DNA of 53,692 nt, from the IMG/VR virus record IMGVR_UViG_3300050133_000100, positions 1-53,692 of that record; one strand, written 5' to 3'. The notes under the pieces are model-generated. The model was not told where the DNA came from, ran no database searches, and saw only the letters and a program-made list of their open reading frames with translations. A program made the translations under genes and the position numbers. Of the stretch, positions 41,518-49,794 are shown one piece after another (the stretch's first letter is position 1; the number at the start of each line of letters is the position of its first letter). Origin of the DNA: a virus.

Positions 41518-44351
41518 GATGTTTCGGCTACTTCGTCGGGAAACTCGGCCTCTAGCTTTTCAGTCCACTCCGAAACGTCGAATAGCGTGGGCATGGCGGC
41601 CTTTTCTTCCTGCGCTCGAATGTAGTCAACTCCATCCCGAAAATAACCCGGATTCAGTTCGACGGCAATAGACCTTCGGTTTAACGGTACTGCGCAATAG
41701 GGCACGGTGAACAGTCCCCCGAAGAAATCCAGGACCGTCTCGCCCGGCTGGGAGCACTGATTGATAACGCGGTTCACAATGTCGAACTGGAGGGGGCAAA
41801 GATGAGGCTCTTTACCCTTTGCCCACTGCGCCCCGTTCAACGTTCGCATCCTGGTAATATCCGTCCACACGTCGGGGTGCCACGATTGCGGCGGGAGGAG
41901 CATAAACTTGACTGGCAGAATCTTCTTCTGCTCCAGCGCCTCCGCTAGCGCGACGTGGTGCTCGTAATTGTACGGCTGCGTTTTTGAGTAGTGGCGGAAC
42001 TTCTTATAGATCGCGTGGTGAGCGATCCCCATCAACTCTTCCGCCGTGAGGAGACGGTTACCGCTCGACCGCTCAAACCCGTGCGCGTCAAGTTGCCAAC
42101 GTGCGCGCGAGTATCCCGAATTCAAAAGAATGTGCTGGTGCTTATTGTTCTTGTCATACGGCCCGGTCTCGCCTGTCTCTTCGTCAAGACACATCGGCTT
42201 GTGTTTTACTACCGGCTCATCCGCGTACGCGTTGGTCGTATCGGTCGGCGGTTTCCGAAAGATGAGAAGATATTCAGGCATGCCTACGCCCATCTTTGTT
42301 CCGTCCTTGCATTGCTCCGTCCAGCCGAGCCGGTAGGTCTGATTATTTTCCCTCACCACATCGGTGACGATGGTCTTCATCCCCATGTACGCGAAGCCGT
42401 GCTTGATGAAATGGTCAATCATCCGGCAGTGGAACGGGTAGACGGTCTGAAATCCTAATCCCGTGATCCCCCCCGGTACGATGCGATCCTTCACATGGAT
42501 CGCAGCAAGCCGACCCGGTTTCAGGACCTTTAAAACCCGATGGGTTAGAAAGTCCATCTGCTCGAAAAAGTGCTCCGCACTATCGGTGTGCCCAAAATCA
42601 TTGTAGGATGCAACAAATTCGTACTGGTTGGAAAATGGGGTCGAAGTCAGGGCTAGATCTATGCTGTTCGGCTCCATCGTTTCCAATTCTTCCACGCTGT
42701 CATTGTTGACGAGTTTGCAAGATTTGGTCGTAACCTCGGCACGTTCACAACCCATCTGCCTGACCAGCACGCTTTGGATTGCGGCCTGGGATAATCCGTA
42801 CTCGCGGATGATCTCGCTCATCCGCGCGGCCTGGAGATTGTGGCGCTCCCACTTCTGCATCAGGTTCTCGAGGATCAGGCGTTCCGACTCCGCATAGATC
42901 AGATGGATTCGGACGGGCTTGGTTTGCAAGAAACGCCGGATCCGGTGAACGGCTTGGATAAAGTCGCGGAATTTGAAACCGATTCCGAGAAAGATAGCAT
43001 CCGCGCAATGCCGCTGCCAATTAACCCCCGCGCCGAGCATCACGGGTTTGCCGGCAATATACTGGATCTCCCCATCGGAGAATCTGGCAACGGCGTCGGC
43101 AATCTCATCATCGCCTCCCGGCTTCGCGCGCATGGCGCCGTACACGCTGACTACGTTCGGTACAGTCTTCTCGATCGCGAGTCGCTCCGCTTCGAGATCA
43201 TGCCAGAGGATAAAATGTTTCTCGGGCTCGGCTTCGAGAATTTCCTCCATCTTGGCGATGCGTTCCGGGAGCGTGTCACGCTTTTCTCGAGCCGCTTCCG
43301 AAACTCCGTGGGATGCCTCGCGGAACATTCTTCCTTGCCCGTCCTTTTCTTCGTGCGCCGTCGAGTGGTCTACCTTGACTTCGTGCTTGATGACTTCGAG
43401 CGGGGGCAGAGCATAGCCTTCATCCGAGTAACCAAGGTCCGATGGCGTGTTCAGGAATAGCGCCCACGTGGAAACCCAGAGCCAGAATTCTTTCTCCTTG
43501 TGAGGGTGTAGGGTTAGCTTATCGGCGTGTACCGAGTCGCGTTTAAAGAATCTGGTTTTCGCCTGGCTCACGTCCATGATGCCGAGATAGGCCGCGAAAG
43601 CCAGCAGCTCGATATACTCGTTCGGGTCCGGTGTTGCGGTCGCAACGAAGCGGTACGGCACGTTCTCAAACAGGCGCATGAACTCGCGGAAGGTCTTCGT
43701 CCCGCCGAAGGATGCGAGGATGGTTGCTTCGTCCAGGCTGGTGACGATAAACTTTTGCGGATCGAGTTTTCCGTCGCGGACGGTTTCGTAATTGGTGAGG
43801 TAAATCCCAGTCTCTTCGCATTCTTCGATGCGCCTGACGAATTTCAACTCGATGCCGATTTTGGCCGCGTCTCTGGTGAATTCCTGCCTGACTCCTAGTG
43901 GCGCCACGATCAGGCCGCGGCCGTTGGTTCCTTTGGTTGCGAGGTATCGCAAGATTAGCCAGATGATGAGAAGTTGCTGGACCGTCTTCCCGAGTCCGAA
44001 ACTTTCGAATAGCGCGCGTCTTCCGCCGCGGGCTCCCCAGATGATGCCGGCCACCTGGTGGGGTTTCAGTTCGAAGCCGCTTGCGAAGATCAACTGTGCG
44101 AAAAGCGACTGAAGGTCGCCGGGCTCGATGGGGATGCCGAGTTCTTGCGGCAGGTTACATTTCGCGCGTAGAAAGGCGTGGTAGGCTTCGATGGAGTAGT
44201 CGCCATCCGCCCTTTCCTGTGCGAGTGGGCAGCCTGCCCGGTGTCCGCGATGCACTTTGCAGGATGGGCAGTTCTCTCGCATCCCTTCGCGCAATGGCGG
44301 GTGAGAGTCCGTCTCAACAGTTGATCCCAAGCTCTGATCTTGATTTTCCAT
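41514..44351 (-). CDS. SNF2/DEAD-type helicase fused to a DNA methyltransferase
   Basis: 945 aa from ATG 44351. N-terminal zinc knuckle (CPSCKVHRGHRAGC). Helicase: ALFESFGLGKTVQ (118-123), SLDEAT (205-210), ATATPDP (237-243), QAVHRIRRF (467-474). Methyltransferase: catalytic loop TSTPFSNQYEF (569-579, in place of TSPPY) and SAM loop VLDFFGGLFTVPYCAV (873-888) near the end, so beta-type order. Long phage proteins of this fused design modify adenine or cytosine N4 in viral DNA. R encodes LGSTVETDSHPPLREG at residues 8-23. Confidence 0.85.
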   Translation of the reverse strand: MENQDQSLGSTVETDSHPPLREGMRENCPSCKVHRGHRAGCPLAQERADGDYSIEAYHAFLRAKCNLPQELGIPIEPGDLQSLFAQLIFASGFELKPHQVAGIIWGARGGRRALFESFGLGKTVQQLLIIWLILRYLATKGTNGRGLIVAPLGVRQEFTRDAAKIGIELKFVRRIEECEETGIYLTNYETVRDGKLDPQKFIVTSLDEATILASFGGTKTFREFMRLFENVPYRFVATATPDPNEYIELLAFAAYLGIMDVSQAKTRFFKRDSVHADKLTLHPHKEKEFWLWVSTWALFLNTPSDLGYSDEGYALPPLEVIKHEVKVDHSTAHEEKDGQGRMFREASHGVSEAAREKRDTLPERIAKMEEILEAEPEKHFILWHDLEAERLAIEKTVPNVVSVYGAMRAKPGGDDEIADAVARFSDGEIQYIAGKPVMLGAGVNWQRHCADAIFLGIGFKFRDFIQAVHRIRRFLQTKPVRIHLIYAESERLILENLMQKWERHNLQAARMSEIIREYGLSQAAIQSVLVRQMGCERAEVTTKSCKLVNNDSVEELETMEPNSIDLALTSTPFSNQYEFVASYNDFGHTDSAEHFFEQMDFLTHRVLKVLKPGRLAAIHVKDRIVPGGITGLGFQTVYPFHCRMIDHFIKHGFAYMGMKTIVTDVVRENNQTYRLGWTEQCKDGTKMGVGMPEYLLIFRKPPTDTTNAYADEPVVKHKPMCLDEETGETGPYDKNNKHQHILLNSGYSRARWQLDAHGFERSSGNRLLTAEELMGIAHHAIYKKFRHYSKTQPYNYEHHVALAEALEQKKILPVKFMLLPPQSWHPDVWTDITRMRTLNGAQWAKGKEPHLCPLQFDIVNRVINQCSQPGETVLDFFGGLFTVPYCAVPLNRRSIAVELNPGYFRDGVDYIRAQEEKAAMPTLFDVSEWTEKLEAEFPDEVAETS
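44287..44332 (-). repeat. R element inside a coding region
   Basis: CTTGGGATCAACTG ... CGCCATTGCGCGAAG. Translated in the N-terminus of the methyltransferase fusion. Confidence 0.65.
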
Positions 44352-45023
44352 TTAACTATTCTCCGATTTTGAATCTAACCAGTCGCTCCCGTTGGGAAGT
44401 GAGGTCCGCTCGTTGGCTGTCAACTGCCGAAACCGGCGCATGAAGTTTAGGCGCGCGTCCCCTGGGGAGAGCGGCCTGATAACAGTCCGCAGCGGCTCGG
44501 CTGGGTTTTCCCACGGCTTGAAACAACCTTGCATCAAATCGCGCTTTTCAGTCGCGAGTAAAACCGCATCGGCGTGTTTCACATTGGCGGGCGCAAGGTA
44601 TCCCGGTCGCAGGCCGAATTTCTCCGCAATCACTTCCATGAGACGATCTTCAATCCCCTGATATATGCGGCCAAACTCGGAGAATCGCTTGACGGGCCGG
44701 CTCATATCCGCGAGGTACGCCTCCGGCGCATCGTGCAATAATCCCCACAGGGCATCCTTCGGATCGCAGGTATAGCTCACGCGGACGCTGTGATCGGCTA
44801 CGCTGTAGAACTCCCGGCAGTGGCCGGTGAATCGGCAGAGGTTTGAAAGCGCATGGGCGATATCCTCGATGCATATTTCTTCGGGCCGGGGATCGAGCGG
44901 ATACATAACAAGCCCGGTGAAAGTTTGAATCCAGTCGCCTAGTCTGCCTCCGTGTACCGGGCAGTTGGACACTCGCGGCGCGTCCGGTTCCGCGTGGGGG
45001 TTGCAGAGGCTGCGCTCATACAA
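44352..45023 (-). CDS. HD-domain phosphohydrolase
   Basis: About 223 aa. WIQTFTGLVMYPLDPRPEEI, IAHALSNLCRFTGHCREFYS, VADHSVRVSY and LLHDAPEAYLADMSRPVK match phage HD phosphohydrolases of the YfbR/deoxynucleotidase type, which trim dNTP pools. The start is unclear: the ATG at 45019 that overlaps the upstream stop is in another frame (a 26-codon ORF), leaving TTG 45023 or GTG 44972. The end (ANERTSLPNGS) is S element. Confidence 0.78.
   Translation of the reverse strand: MYERSLCNPHAEPDAPRVSNCPVHGGRLGDWIQTFTGLVMYPLDPRPEEICIEDIAHALSNLCRFTGHCREFYSVADHSVRVSYTCDPKDALWGLLHDAPEAYLADMSRPVKRFSEFGRIYQGIEDRLMEVIAEKFGLRPGYLAPANVKHADAVLLATEKRDLMQGCFKPWENPAEPLRTVIRPLSPGDARLNFMRRFRQLTANERTSLPNGSDWLDSKSENS
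44366..44420 (-). repeat. S element
   Basis: AACGAGCGGACCTCACTTCC with GATTCAAAAT tail; 14 bases before ATG 44351, and the C-terminus of the HD gene (NERTSLPNGS). Confidence 0.8.
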
Positions 45024-45330
45024 ATTCTCCGTGTTTGAATTCGGGCTCGGCACTCCCGTTCAAAAGTGAGGTCCGCTCGTTCGCTGTCTTTGGCGGAACC
45101 ATCGTTGGCAGTGGCTTCCCTTCTTTCAGCGCAACGCACGAAATAGAAACGAACGCTGTGACGATGTAATCCGCGCTCGGTTGCTTATCGATCTCTTGGC
45201 CGGGCCGGTAATGCCGCCAGATTAAATCCTGCACCGCCTTGGGGACCATGCGCCAGTGTGTGAGGCACATATGCATCTTGGGTGGAACGGGGACGCCGCA
45301 TCCAACCGCGTGACATTGATGCTCGCTCAT
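45016..45330 (-). CDS. Small zinc-finger protein
   Basis: 104 aa from ATG 45330. CHAVGCGVPVPPKMHMCLTH then WRMVPKAVQDLIWRHYRPGQ is a well-known small phage family (C..C...V....LMC..HW..VP..L...I...Y..GQ). Probably nucleic-acid related. Tail ANERTSLLNGS from S. Confidence 0.75.
   Translation of the reverse strand: MSEHQCHAVGCGVPVPPKMHMCLTHWRMVPKAVQDLIWRHYRPGQEIDKQPSADYIVTAFVSISCVALKEGKPLPTMVPPKTANERTSLLNGSAEPEFKHGEFV
45032..45088 (-). repeat. S element
   Basis: GAACGAGCGGACCTCACTTT ... AGCCCGAATTCAAAC, ending just before the HD gene. Confidence 0.85.
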
Positions 45331-45503
45331 TTCGGGCCTCTCTCTTTTAACGCTTTTCTGGCCGCGTCGATGGAATCCATCGCCTTCACGATGGCTTTCG
45401 CTGCGGGTTCTATCGCGGCTGGGTCGATGAGTCGGAACGCTTCTTTCACGTCCTCTTTGGCTTGCATCAGGTGTGCGTCGGCGTGCTTTTCGTCTCGCGT
45501 CAT
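45327..45503 (-). CDS. 58-aa helical protein
   Basis: ATG 45503 overlaps the DnaB stop (ATGA) with GGAGG 8 bases upstream. All helix (DAHLMQAKEDVKEAFRLID, KAIVKAMDSIDAARKALKE). Missed by length filters. Directly after dnaB; could be a helicase partner but this is only position. Confidence 0.7.
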   Translation of the reverse strand: MTRDEKHADAHLMQAKEDVKEAFRLIDPAAIEPAAKAIVKAMDSIDAARKALKERGPK

Positions 45504-46825
45504 TCCAGATCCTCCGCTCGATTTTCAAAGGCTGTAATGTGACCCAGCCAGGTCAGCTCTATTTTCCCGGTTGGTCCGTTGCGCTGTTTCCAGAGCAACA
45601 ATTCCGCCAGGCCGTGCAGGTCCTCGCGTTCCCGGTGGAGCATCTCCGGGCGCCATACGAAGGCTACCGCGTCGGCGTCTTGCTCAATACTTCCGGAGTC
45701 CCGGAGGTCGTGCAGGGCCGGCGCGCGGCGCTCTTTCAGGTTATCCCGGTTCAATTGCGACAGGAGGTGTACGTTGACATCCTCATCAGCCGCTAAAAGT
45801 TTCAACTGCCGGGTGATCTCGGACACTTCCGCGTTTCGGTTGGCGTGCTTCCCTATCGATTGCAAAAGTTGAAGGTAGTCGATCACTACCATAAAAATAT
45901 CCTGCTGCTTGGTTTTCTTCCGCCGAACCGCGGCGCGGATTGCGCTCACTGTCGAGATTCCATACTCGGCGATCCAAAGCGGCCAGCTTAAAATCTGCTG
46001 GATAGCTTTCTGGATCCGAGTGCGTTCCTCCTGATTGAGATATCCGGCCCGGAGTTTCGCCCCGTCGACGCGGGAAAGCGTACACATCATCCGAGTGAAT
46101 AAAGAGGCGCGCGACATCTCAAGCGAAAAGATGAGAACACCTAAGCCGGCCTGGGCTACGCTCATGGCTACCTGAACCGCGGCCGCGCTTTTTCCCATCG
46201 ACGGGTTGCCGGCGAGCAAAAATAGTTCCTTGCGCCGGTATCCCCCGGTCATGTCGGTAAGTTTCACCCAAGGGGTTTTCACGAAGGTCGCGGTTTGATG
46301 CGGATTTAGAAAACGGTCGAGGCCGCCAGACTGCTCAATCACTTGTTCCAATCCAAGCACCTCGGCGGTCTGCTCTGGCTTGTAGCCGATCTTTGTGAGC
46401 GCGTCTTCCGCCAGCGCGATCAGTTCTTTTGAATCGCCCTGAGTTGATACGCAACGGTTGATGAGATTCTGGGACGTGACGATGATTTTTCGAAGCGCTG
46501 CTTTCTCGCGGATGATATCCACGTAGGATTCCACGCTGGGCATCTCCGGTAAGCCGGTGTCGAGCGAGGTCAGGTAGGCGATTCCGTCAACCGATTGGAG
46601 CTCGTGACGATCATTGAGATAGCTGGCGATGGTGACCCGGTCGATTTCCAGGCCGGTGGCGTCCATCGCATGTAACGCGCCATAGATGCGCCGGTGTTTC
46701 TCGAGGATAAAATCATCGGCCGCCAAAAGTTGAAATACTTCGGCGTGCTTTTGGTGCTCTAAAATGATCGAGCCTAAAACCAGCCGCTCCGCTGGCAGGT
46801 CGCAAGGTAGGGCTATCTCGTCCAA
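45500..46825 (-). CDS. dnaB: Replicative DNA helicase (DnaB type)
   Basis: 441 aa from TTG 46825 with GAGGAG upstream. N-terminal DnaB domain (LPCDLPAERLVLGSIILEHQ), Walker A GNPSMGKSAAAVQ (206-217), Walker B VVIDYLQLL, sensor SEITRQLKLLAADEDVNVHL, and SQLNRDNLKERRAPALHDLR with SGSIEQDADAV. Hexameric 5'-3' helicase at the viral fork. No viral polymerase is seen, so replication probably recruits the host polymerase. Lies directly after the HTH replication protein. Confidence 0.92.
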   Translation of the reverse strand: MDEIALPCDLPAERLVLGSIILEHQKHAEVFQLLAADDFILEKHRRIYGALHAMDATGLEIDRVTIASYLNDRHELQSVDGIAYLTSLDTGLPEMPSVESYVDIIREKAALRKIIVTSQNLINRCVSTQGDSKELIALAEDALTKIGYKPEQTAEVLGLEQVIEQSGGLDRFLNPHQTATFVKTPWVKLTDMTGGYRRKELFLLAGNPSMGKSAAAVQVAMSVAQAGLGVLIFSLEMSRASLFTRMMCTLSRVDGAKLRAGYLNQEERTRIQKAIQQILSWPLWIAEYGISTVSAIRAAVRRKKTKQQDIFMVVIDYLQLLQSIGKHANRNAEVSEITRQLKLLAADEDVNVHLLSQLNRDNLKERRAPALHDLRDSGSIEQDADAVAFVWRPEMLHREREDLHGLAELLLWKQRNGPTGKIELTWLGHITAFENRAEDLE

Positions 46826-46848
46826 CTGCGCACACTCCTCTTCTAAAT

Positions 46849-47871
46849 CTACGCTTGTTTTTGTTTCCAGGGTGCTTGCCAGGGCTTGCCGGGTGCAAAA
46901 ATTTCGGGTATTGGACCCTCGCGCGCCCGGGCCGCTGGCTTTTTCGGCGCTCGATCCGCCTCGGCCACGATATCTACAGGCCCGTAGCACTGGCAATGCC
47001 GGCAAACTCCACACGGAACTGTTACGAACTCAACTGGACGTATGGTCTTTGTGGGTTCAATCGGTTGCGGTGGATTTGGAGTCTTTTCGGTTTCCCGTTT
47101 CTTTCGCTCTTTTGGTTGCTTAACTTCTCGAGCCGCGCGCGCCGGAGCTGATGCGAAGTTTTCCGGTCTGGCCCAGTATCGCTTTCCGCGACCGGCGCTT
47201 TCCGATCCGATGAATTGGTAACACTCGGCCTGTACTTTTTGAAGGTCGCTCAGAATTTCAGCCCGCTTCTTCCCGGTGGCCCTCTCGAATTCCTCTATCG
47301 TGATTTCGCACGGGACAATTACGATTTGCTTTGTTTCCTTGTCCCATCGCATCGTGCGTTCTACGACGGTTTTGACGACAAGGTACATGCCGTGGTCGCA
47401 GGATGCCGGCAGATTCAGGAAGAAGGAGTGAGGGACGGGGATGAAATCGAGGTCGAGGTCCACTTCGCCAGTCTGCCCGCAGCCGCGGCATTTGGCGATA
47501 CTTGATTGGATATTTTCGGCCCGAGCTGCTATCGAGTACTCGAATCCGCCGCCCGTGACCGCTTTCCTTTGGCGGATTAACCCGTCCATATAGACACCTG
47601 GTTGGTCTGGATCTTCTTTGCCGAGTAGGGACGCTATCGCCTGTTCACATCTGCGCCGGGTCACGCCGGCCACGTCGCAGAATCGTTTCCAGGTGACCTT
47701 TTCCCAACTCCGGCCGCGGCCCACCGTTGATTGAAGAATTAGCCCGAAACATTTATCCTCGGCGTATTCCAGGTGTCGGGCGAGCCCGCGGAAGAATGCC
47801 GGCCTGGTACGGGTCCAGTTGCCGGTTATGCCGGTTTGGATGGATTCTGATGGTGGAACCGGGGCCGTCAC
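46849..47871 (-). CDS. Helix-turn-helix replication protein (primosome/initiator type)
   Basis: 340 aa from GTG 47871. Residues 40-90 are a winged HTH (WEKVTWKRFCDVAGVTRRRC). Residues 130-215 contain a zinc pair (CRGCGQTGEVDLDLDF) and a second helix pair (ITIEEFERATGKKRAEILSD). The C-terminal part is basic and proline-rich with CGVCRHCQC. Such proteins precede DnaB in many phages and bind the origin or load the helicase. Probably the initiator here. Confidence 0.72.
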   Translation of the reverse strand: MTAPVPPSESIQTGITGNWTRTRPAFFRGLARHLEYAEDKCFGLILQSTVGRGRSWEKVTWKRFCDVAGVTRRRCEQAIASLLGKEDPDQPGVYMDGLIRQRKAVTGGGFEYSIAARAENIQSSIAKCRGCGQTGEVDLDLDFIPVPHSFFLNLPASCDHGMYLVVKTVVERTMRWDKETKQIVIVPCEITIEEFERATGKKRAEILSDLQKVQAECYQFIGSESAGRGKRYWARPENFASAPARAAREVKQPKERKKRETEKTPNPPQPIEPTKTIRPVEFVTVPCGVCRHCQCYGPVDIVAEADRAPKKPAARAREGPIPEIFAPGKPWQAPWKQKQA

Positions 47872-48220
47872 TGGTGAATCCCCCAGTTTCTACTTGCCTT
47901 CGCTAAATTAGTGTGGTATGGTGACATTGTTCGGTGAGGCTGGATGCGGACTTTGGGAAAAGTTTAACCGCTCCGGCCTTTCTGCTTTTTGGAGTCATTT
48001 TCAGACTCACCCACCATACACCCATTCATAGTGTTTCGGCAAGAAGGATTTTTTCTCCCGCAAGCGGTTCTTACGGTTACTTCTTAAAGACAATATAGAT
48101 AGAGTTTTTAAAAAGGAACTCGGCTGGATGTTTCCTGCTCTTGGACTGGACTATTTTACGAACTGGGTTTTCAGTTTTTGAATAGGAGGTCGGCTGCTGG
48201 GTTACGGGTGGGAGGTCCGC
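47872..48220. other. Longest non-coding gap; possible origin or promoter region
   Basis: 349 bases without a convincing gene, upstream of the replication protein. An AT-rich patch (about 48079-48119) and a near-repeat CGGTTCTTACGGTTACTT stand out. Weak leftward box pair TTGCCG and TATGGT (18-base spacer). One 41-codon minus ORF lacks a ribosome site. An S element occupies the right end. Position suggests a replication origin; no iterons are clear. Confidence 0.4.
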
Positions 48221-48222
48221 CT
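48171..48222 (-). repeat. S element
   Basis: GGCGGACCTCCCACCC ... TATTCAAAAA, just past the HNH gene stop, at the upstream end of the non-coding gap. Confidence 0.65.
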
Positions 48223-49096
48223 ACTTAGTGGACAGTATGAAGTTTTCTAAGGTTCGATCATTTTTACGGCTGTTGCACGATTGGCAGGCGGGTAGGAGAT
48301 TCTCTCGGACACTTCTGCCGCCGAGTTTCACAGCTAGAACGTGATCGAGAGTCGAAGCCAGATTTCCGCAGTAGGCGCATAACCCAGCAAATTTATCCAT
48401 GAGAAATTGGCGATCTTCCGGCTTGATCGGGTCGTATCGGCGCGTTCTTTGAGTCATCCTGTACGAAGGGTTGAGATTTGAGCCTGTTATGATTTCGGGA
48501 CACGGTTTCAACCTCCATTTTCCAGAGCGTTCAGCAGGGTAGCGATTTTGAAACAATTCAGCCAATTCAATGAGGTCTATACCGGAAGTCTGAAGCCAAA
48601 ACCAGTTTTTCCCGCGAAGTACATCTTTGACATAACGGGTCGGGAACTTCACGCTTTTGGCGATAGATATGTGATTTTCGCCAGTTTTGTAGCGTACGCG
48701 GATGGAGTGAACGGTCGCTTCGGTCAGGACGGCTGAACCGTGATGTTCACCAACTGGGCACAATCCAGCATTCCAAGAGTGTCGGCGGTTATCGTCCTGA
48801 GCGGTGTACTCCAGGTTTCCTAATTTTGGATTCGTGCGGTCGCCGTCTTCGTGGTTAACCTCAAAACCTGGCGGTCGCTCGCCGAGAAAAGCAGCGGCTA
48901 CAATACTGTGGACAGTCAAAGATCGACCTTTACAGTTGCGCCATAGATTCACATACGGGTAACCGTTGTCTCCGATCCGTGGGCGAAGATGTCGGCCTGG
49001 AACGGCACCTTTTCCGCCGGCTATCCGCTGAATAGTGCCATCAACGGAAACTTCATAAATGCCCTCGTACCCCGGAACAGCCCTAAAGGTTTCCAT
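48221..49096 (-). CDS. Double HNH endonuclease with NUMOD4
   Basis: 291 aa from ATG 49096. Residues 1-20 NUMOD4 (FRAVPGYEGIYEVSVDGTIQ); 75-105 HNH of the homing type (FEVNHEDGDRTNPKLGNLEY); 110-150 helix-turn-helix-like (GSAVLTEATVHSIRVRYKTG); residues 225-285 a second, zinc-type HNH (CAYCGN, LDHVLAVKLGG, LLPACQSCNSRKND). Two nucleases in one chain are unusual. Likely a homing endonuclease that fused with, or inserted before, a resident HNH gene. Confidence 0.8.
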   Translation of the reverse strand: METFRAVPGYEGIYEVSVDGTIQRIAGGKGAVPGRHLRPRIGDNGYPYVNLWRNCKGRSLTVHSIVAAAFLGERPPGFEVNHEDGDRTNPKLGNLEYTAQDDNRRHSWNAGLCPVGEHHGSAVLTEATVHSIRVRYKTGENHISIAKSVKFPTRYVKDVLRGKNWFWLQTSGIDLIELAELFQNRYPAERSGKWRLKPCPEIITGSNLNPSYRMTQRTRRYDPIKPEDRQFLMDKFAGLCAYCGNLASTLDHVLAVKLGGRSVRENLLPACQSCNSRKNDRTLENFILSTK

Positions 49097-49409
49097 TTTC
49101 CAACTTCCAGAGGCGTTGCAGTTCCCTTATGAGAGTTACTCTATCAAGCGCATGATGACCCCAGAACCTCTTCCCAAGCTTATGGTGAGAATGAGGTCCG
49201 GTTCGGTGGTGATGCCGGCAAAGTGGCAGGGTGAATAAGTCATCCGCCTTCTGTCCCAATCCCCTAACCCCTGAATGCGCCGCCTCGATGGTATACAGCG
49301 CGCCACAGACTACGCAGGGCTGGCGTCGGATAAACCGGAGGTAGTCAGAGTGCCGGGTTAGTTTCGGATGCGCTGTAAGGGCTGTATTGGCGACGGCGTA
49401 GGCTCTCAT
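49083..49409 (-). CDS. HNH-type phage nuclease (DUF968-like)
   Basis: 108 aa from ATG 49409. RQPCVVCGALYTIEAAHSGV, RGLGQKADDLFTLPLCRHHH and HHKLGKRFWGHH follow a compact phage nuclease family often near recombination genes. A role in resolving or trimming replication intermediates is possible. Confidence 0.75.
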   Translation of the reverse strand: MRAYAVANTALTAHPKLTRHSDYLRFIRRQPCVVCGALYTIEAAHSGVRGLGQKADDLFTLPLCRHHHRTGPHSHHKLGKRFWGHHALDRVTLIRELQRLWKLENGNL

Positions 49410-49564
49410 CGGGATTTAACCTGGAGCATCTCTTCTATTTTTTGCAACATCGACTCCTCCAGGTTGATAAGTGGCGAGATTTTCAAGGTTCGCATGGCCA
49501 ATAAAGCCCAGAGGTGAATGATTTCATCTTCAGTAAGTTCTAAGTTGTATAAAAGTATAGGCAT
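49406..49564 (-). CDS. 52-aa helical protein
   Basis: ATG 49564 (TAATG overlap), TGA overlapping the next ATG. LTEDEIIHLWALLAMRTLKI and MLQKIEEMLQ are helices. Below ORF length filters. Resembles many small phage proteins of the LT.eEi..L form. Confidence 0.68.
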   Translation of the reverse strand: MPILLYNLELTEDEIIHLWALLAMRTLKISPLINLEESMLQKIEEMLQVKSR

Positions 49565-49794
49565 TAACGGTTTTTGGGTTTGGGTTGAACGCTGGAAACG
49601 GGTTTAGGCTTAGCTTTGCGCGGTGGCATCGGGGGAATTGGTCGCACTACACGAAGGCGGGCCATCTCTATCAAGTATTCCAGGGTCCTCACTATGCGCC
49701 AGGGCCGGTTTCCACCTTCAGCTTCGGCGATCTGCCACGTTTTCAAAACGTGATTCTCGATTTCGATCAGATCGGCTTCGGTGGGTGGTTTCAT
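49564..49794 (-). CDS. Small hypothetical protein
   Basis: 76 aa from ATG 49794. Helical (ADLIEIENHVLKTWQIAEAE, RIVRTLEYLIEMARLRVVRP) with a basic Pro/Lys tail. Unknown. Confidence 0.68.
   Translation of the reverse strand: MKPPTEADLIEIENHVLKTWQIAEAEGGNRPWRIVRTLEYLIEMARLRVVRPIPPMPPRKAKPKPVSSVQPKPKNR

Noticed and set aside
42990-43030. R-like GCGCAATGCCG inside the methyltransferase gene
   Set aside because: Only 11 bases match and the flanks do not; likely chance in a conserved helicase motif.
47880-48010. 41-codon leftward ORF in the non-coding gap (starts MGVWWVSLK)
   Set aside because: No ribosome site, no coupling and no motif. Could be real but not supported.
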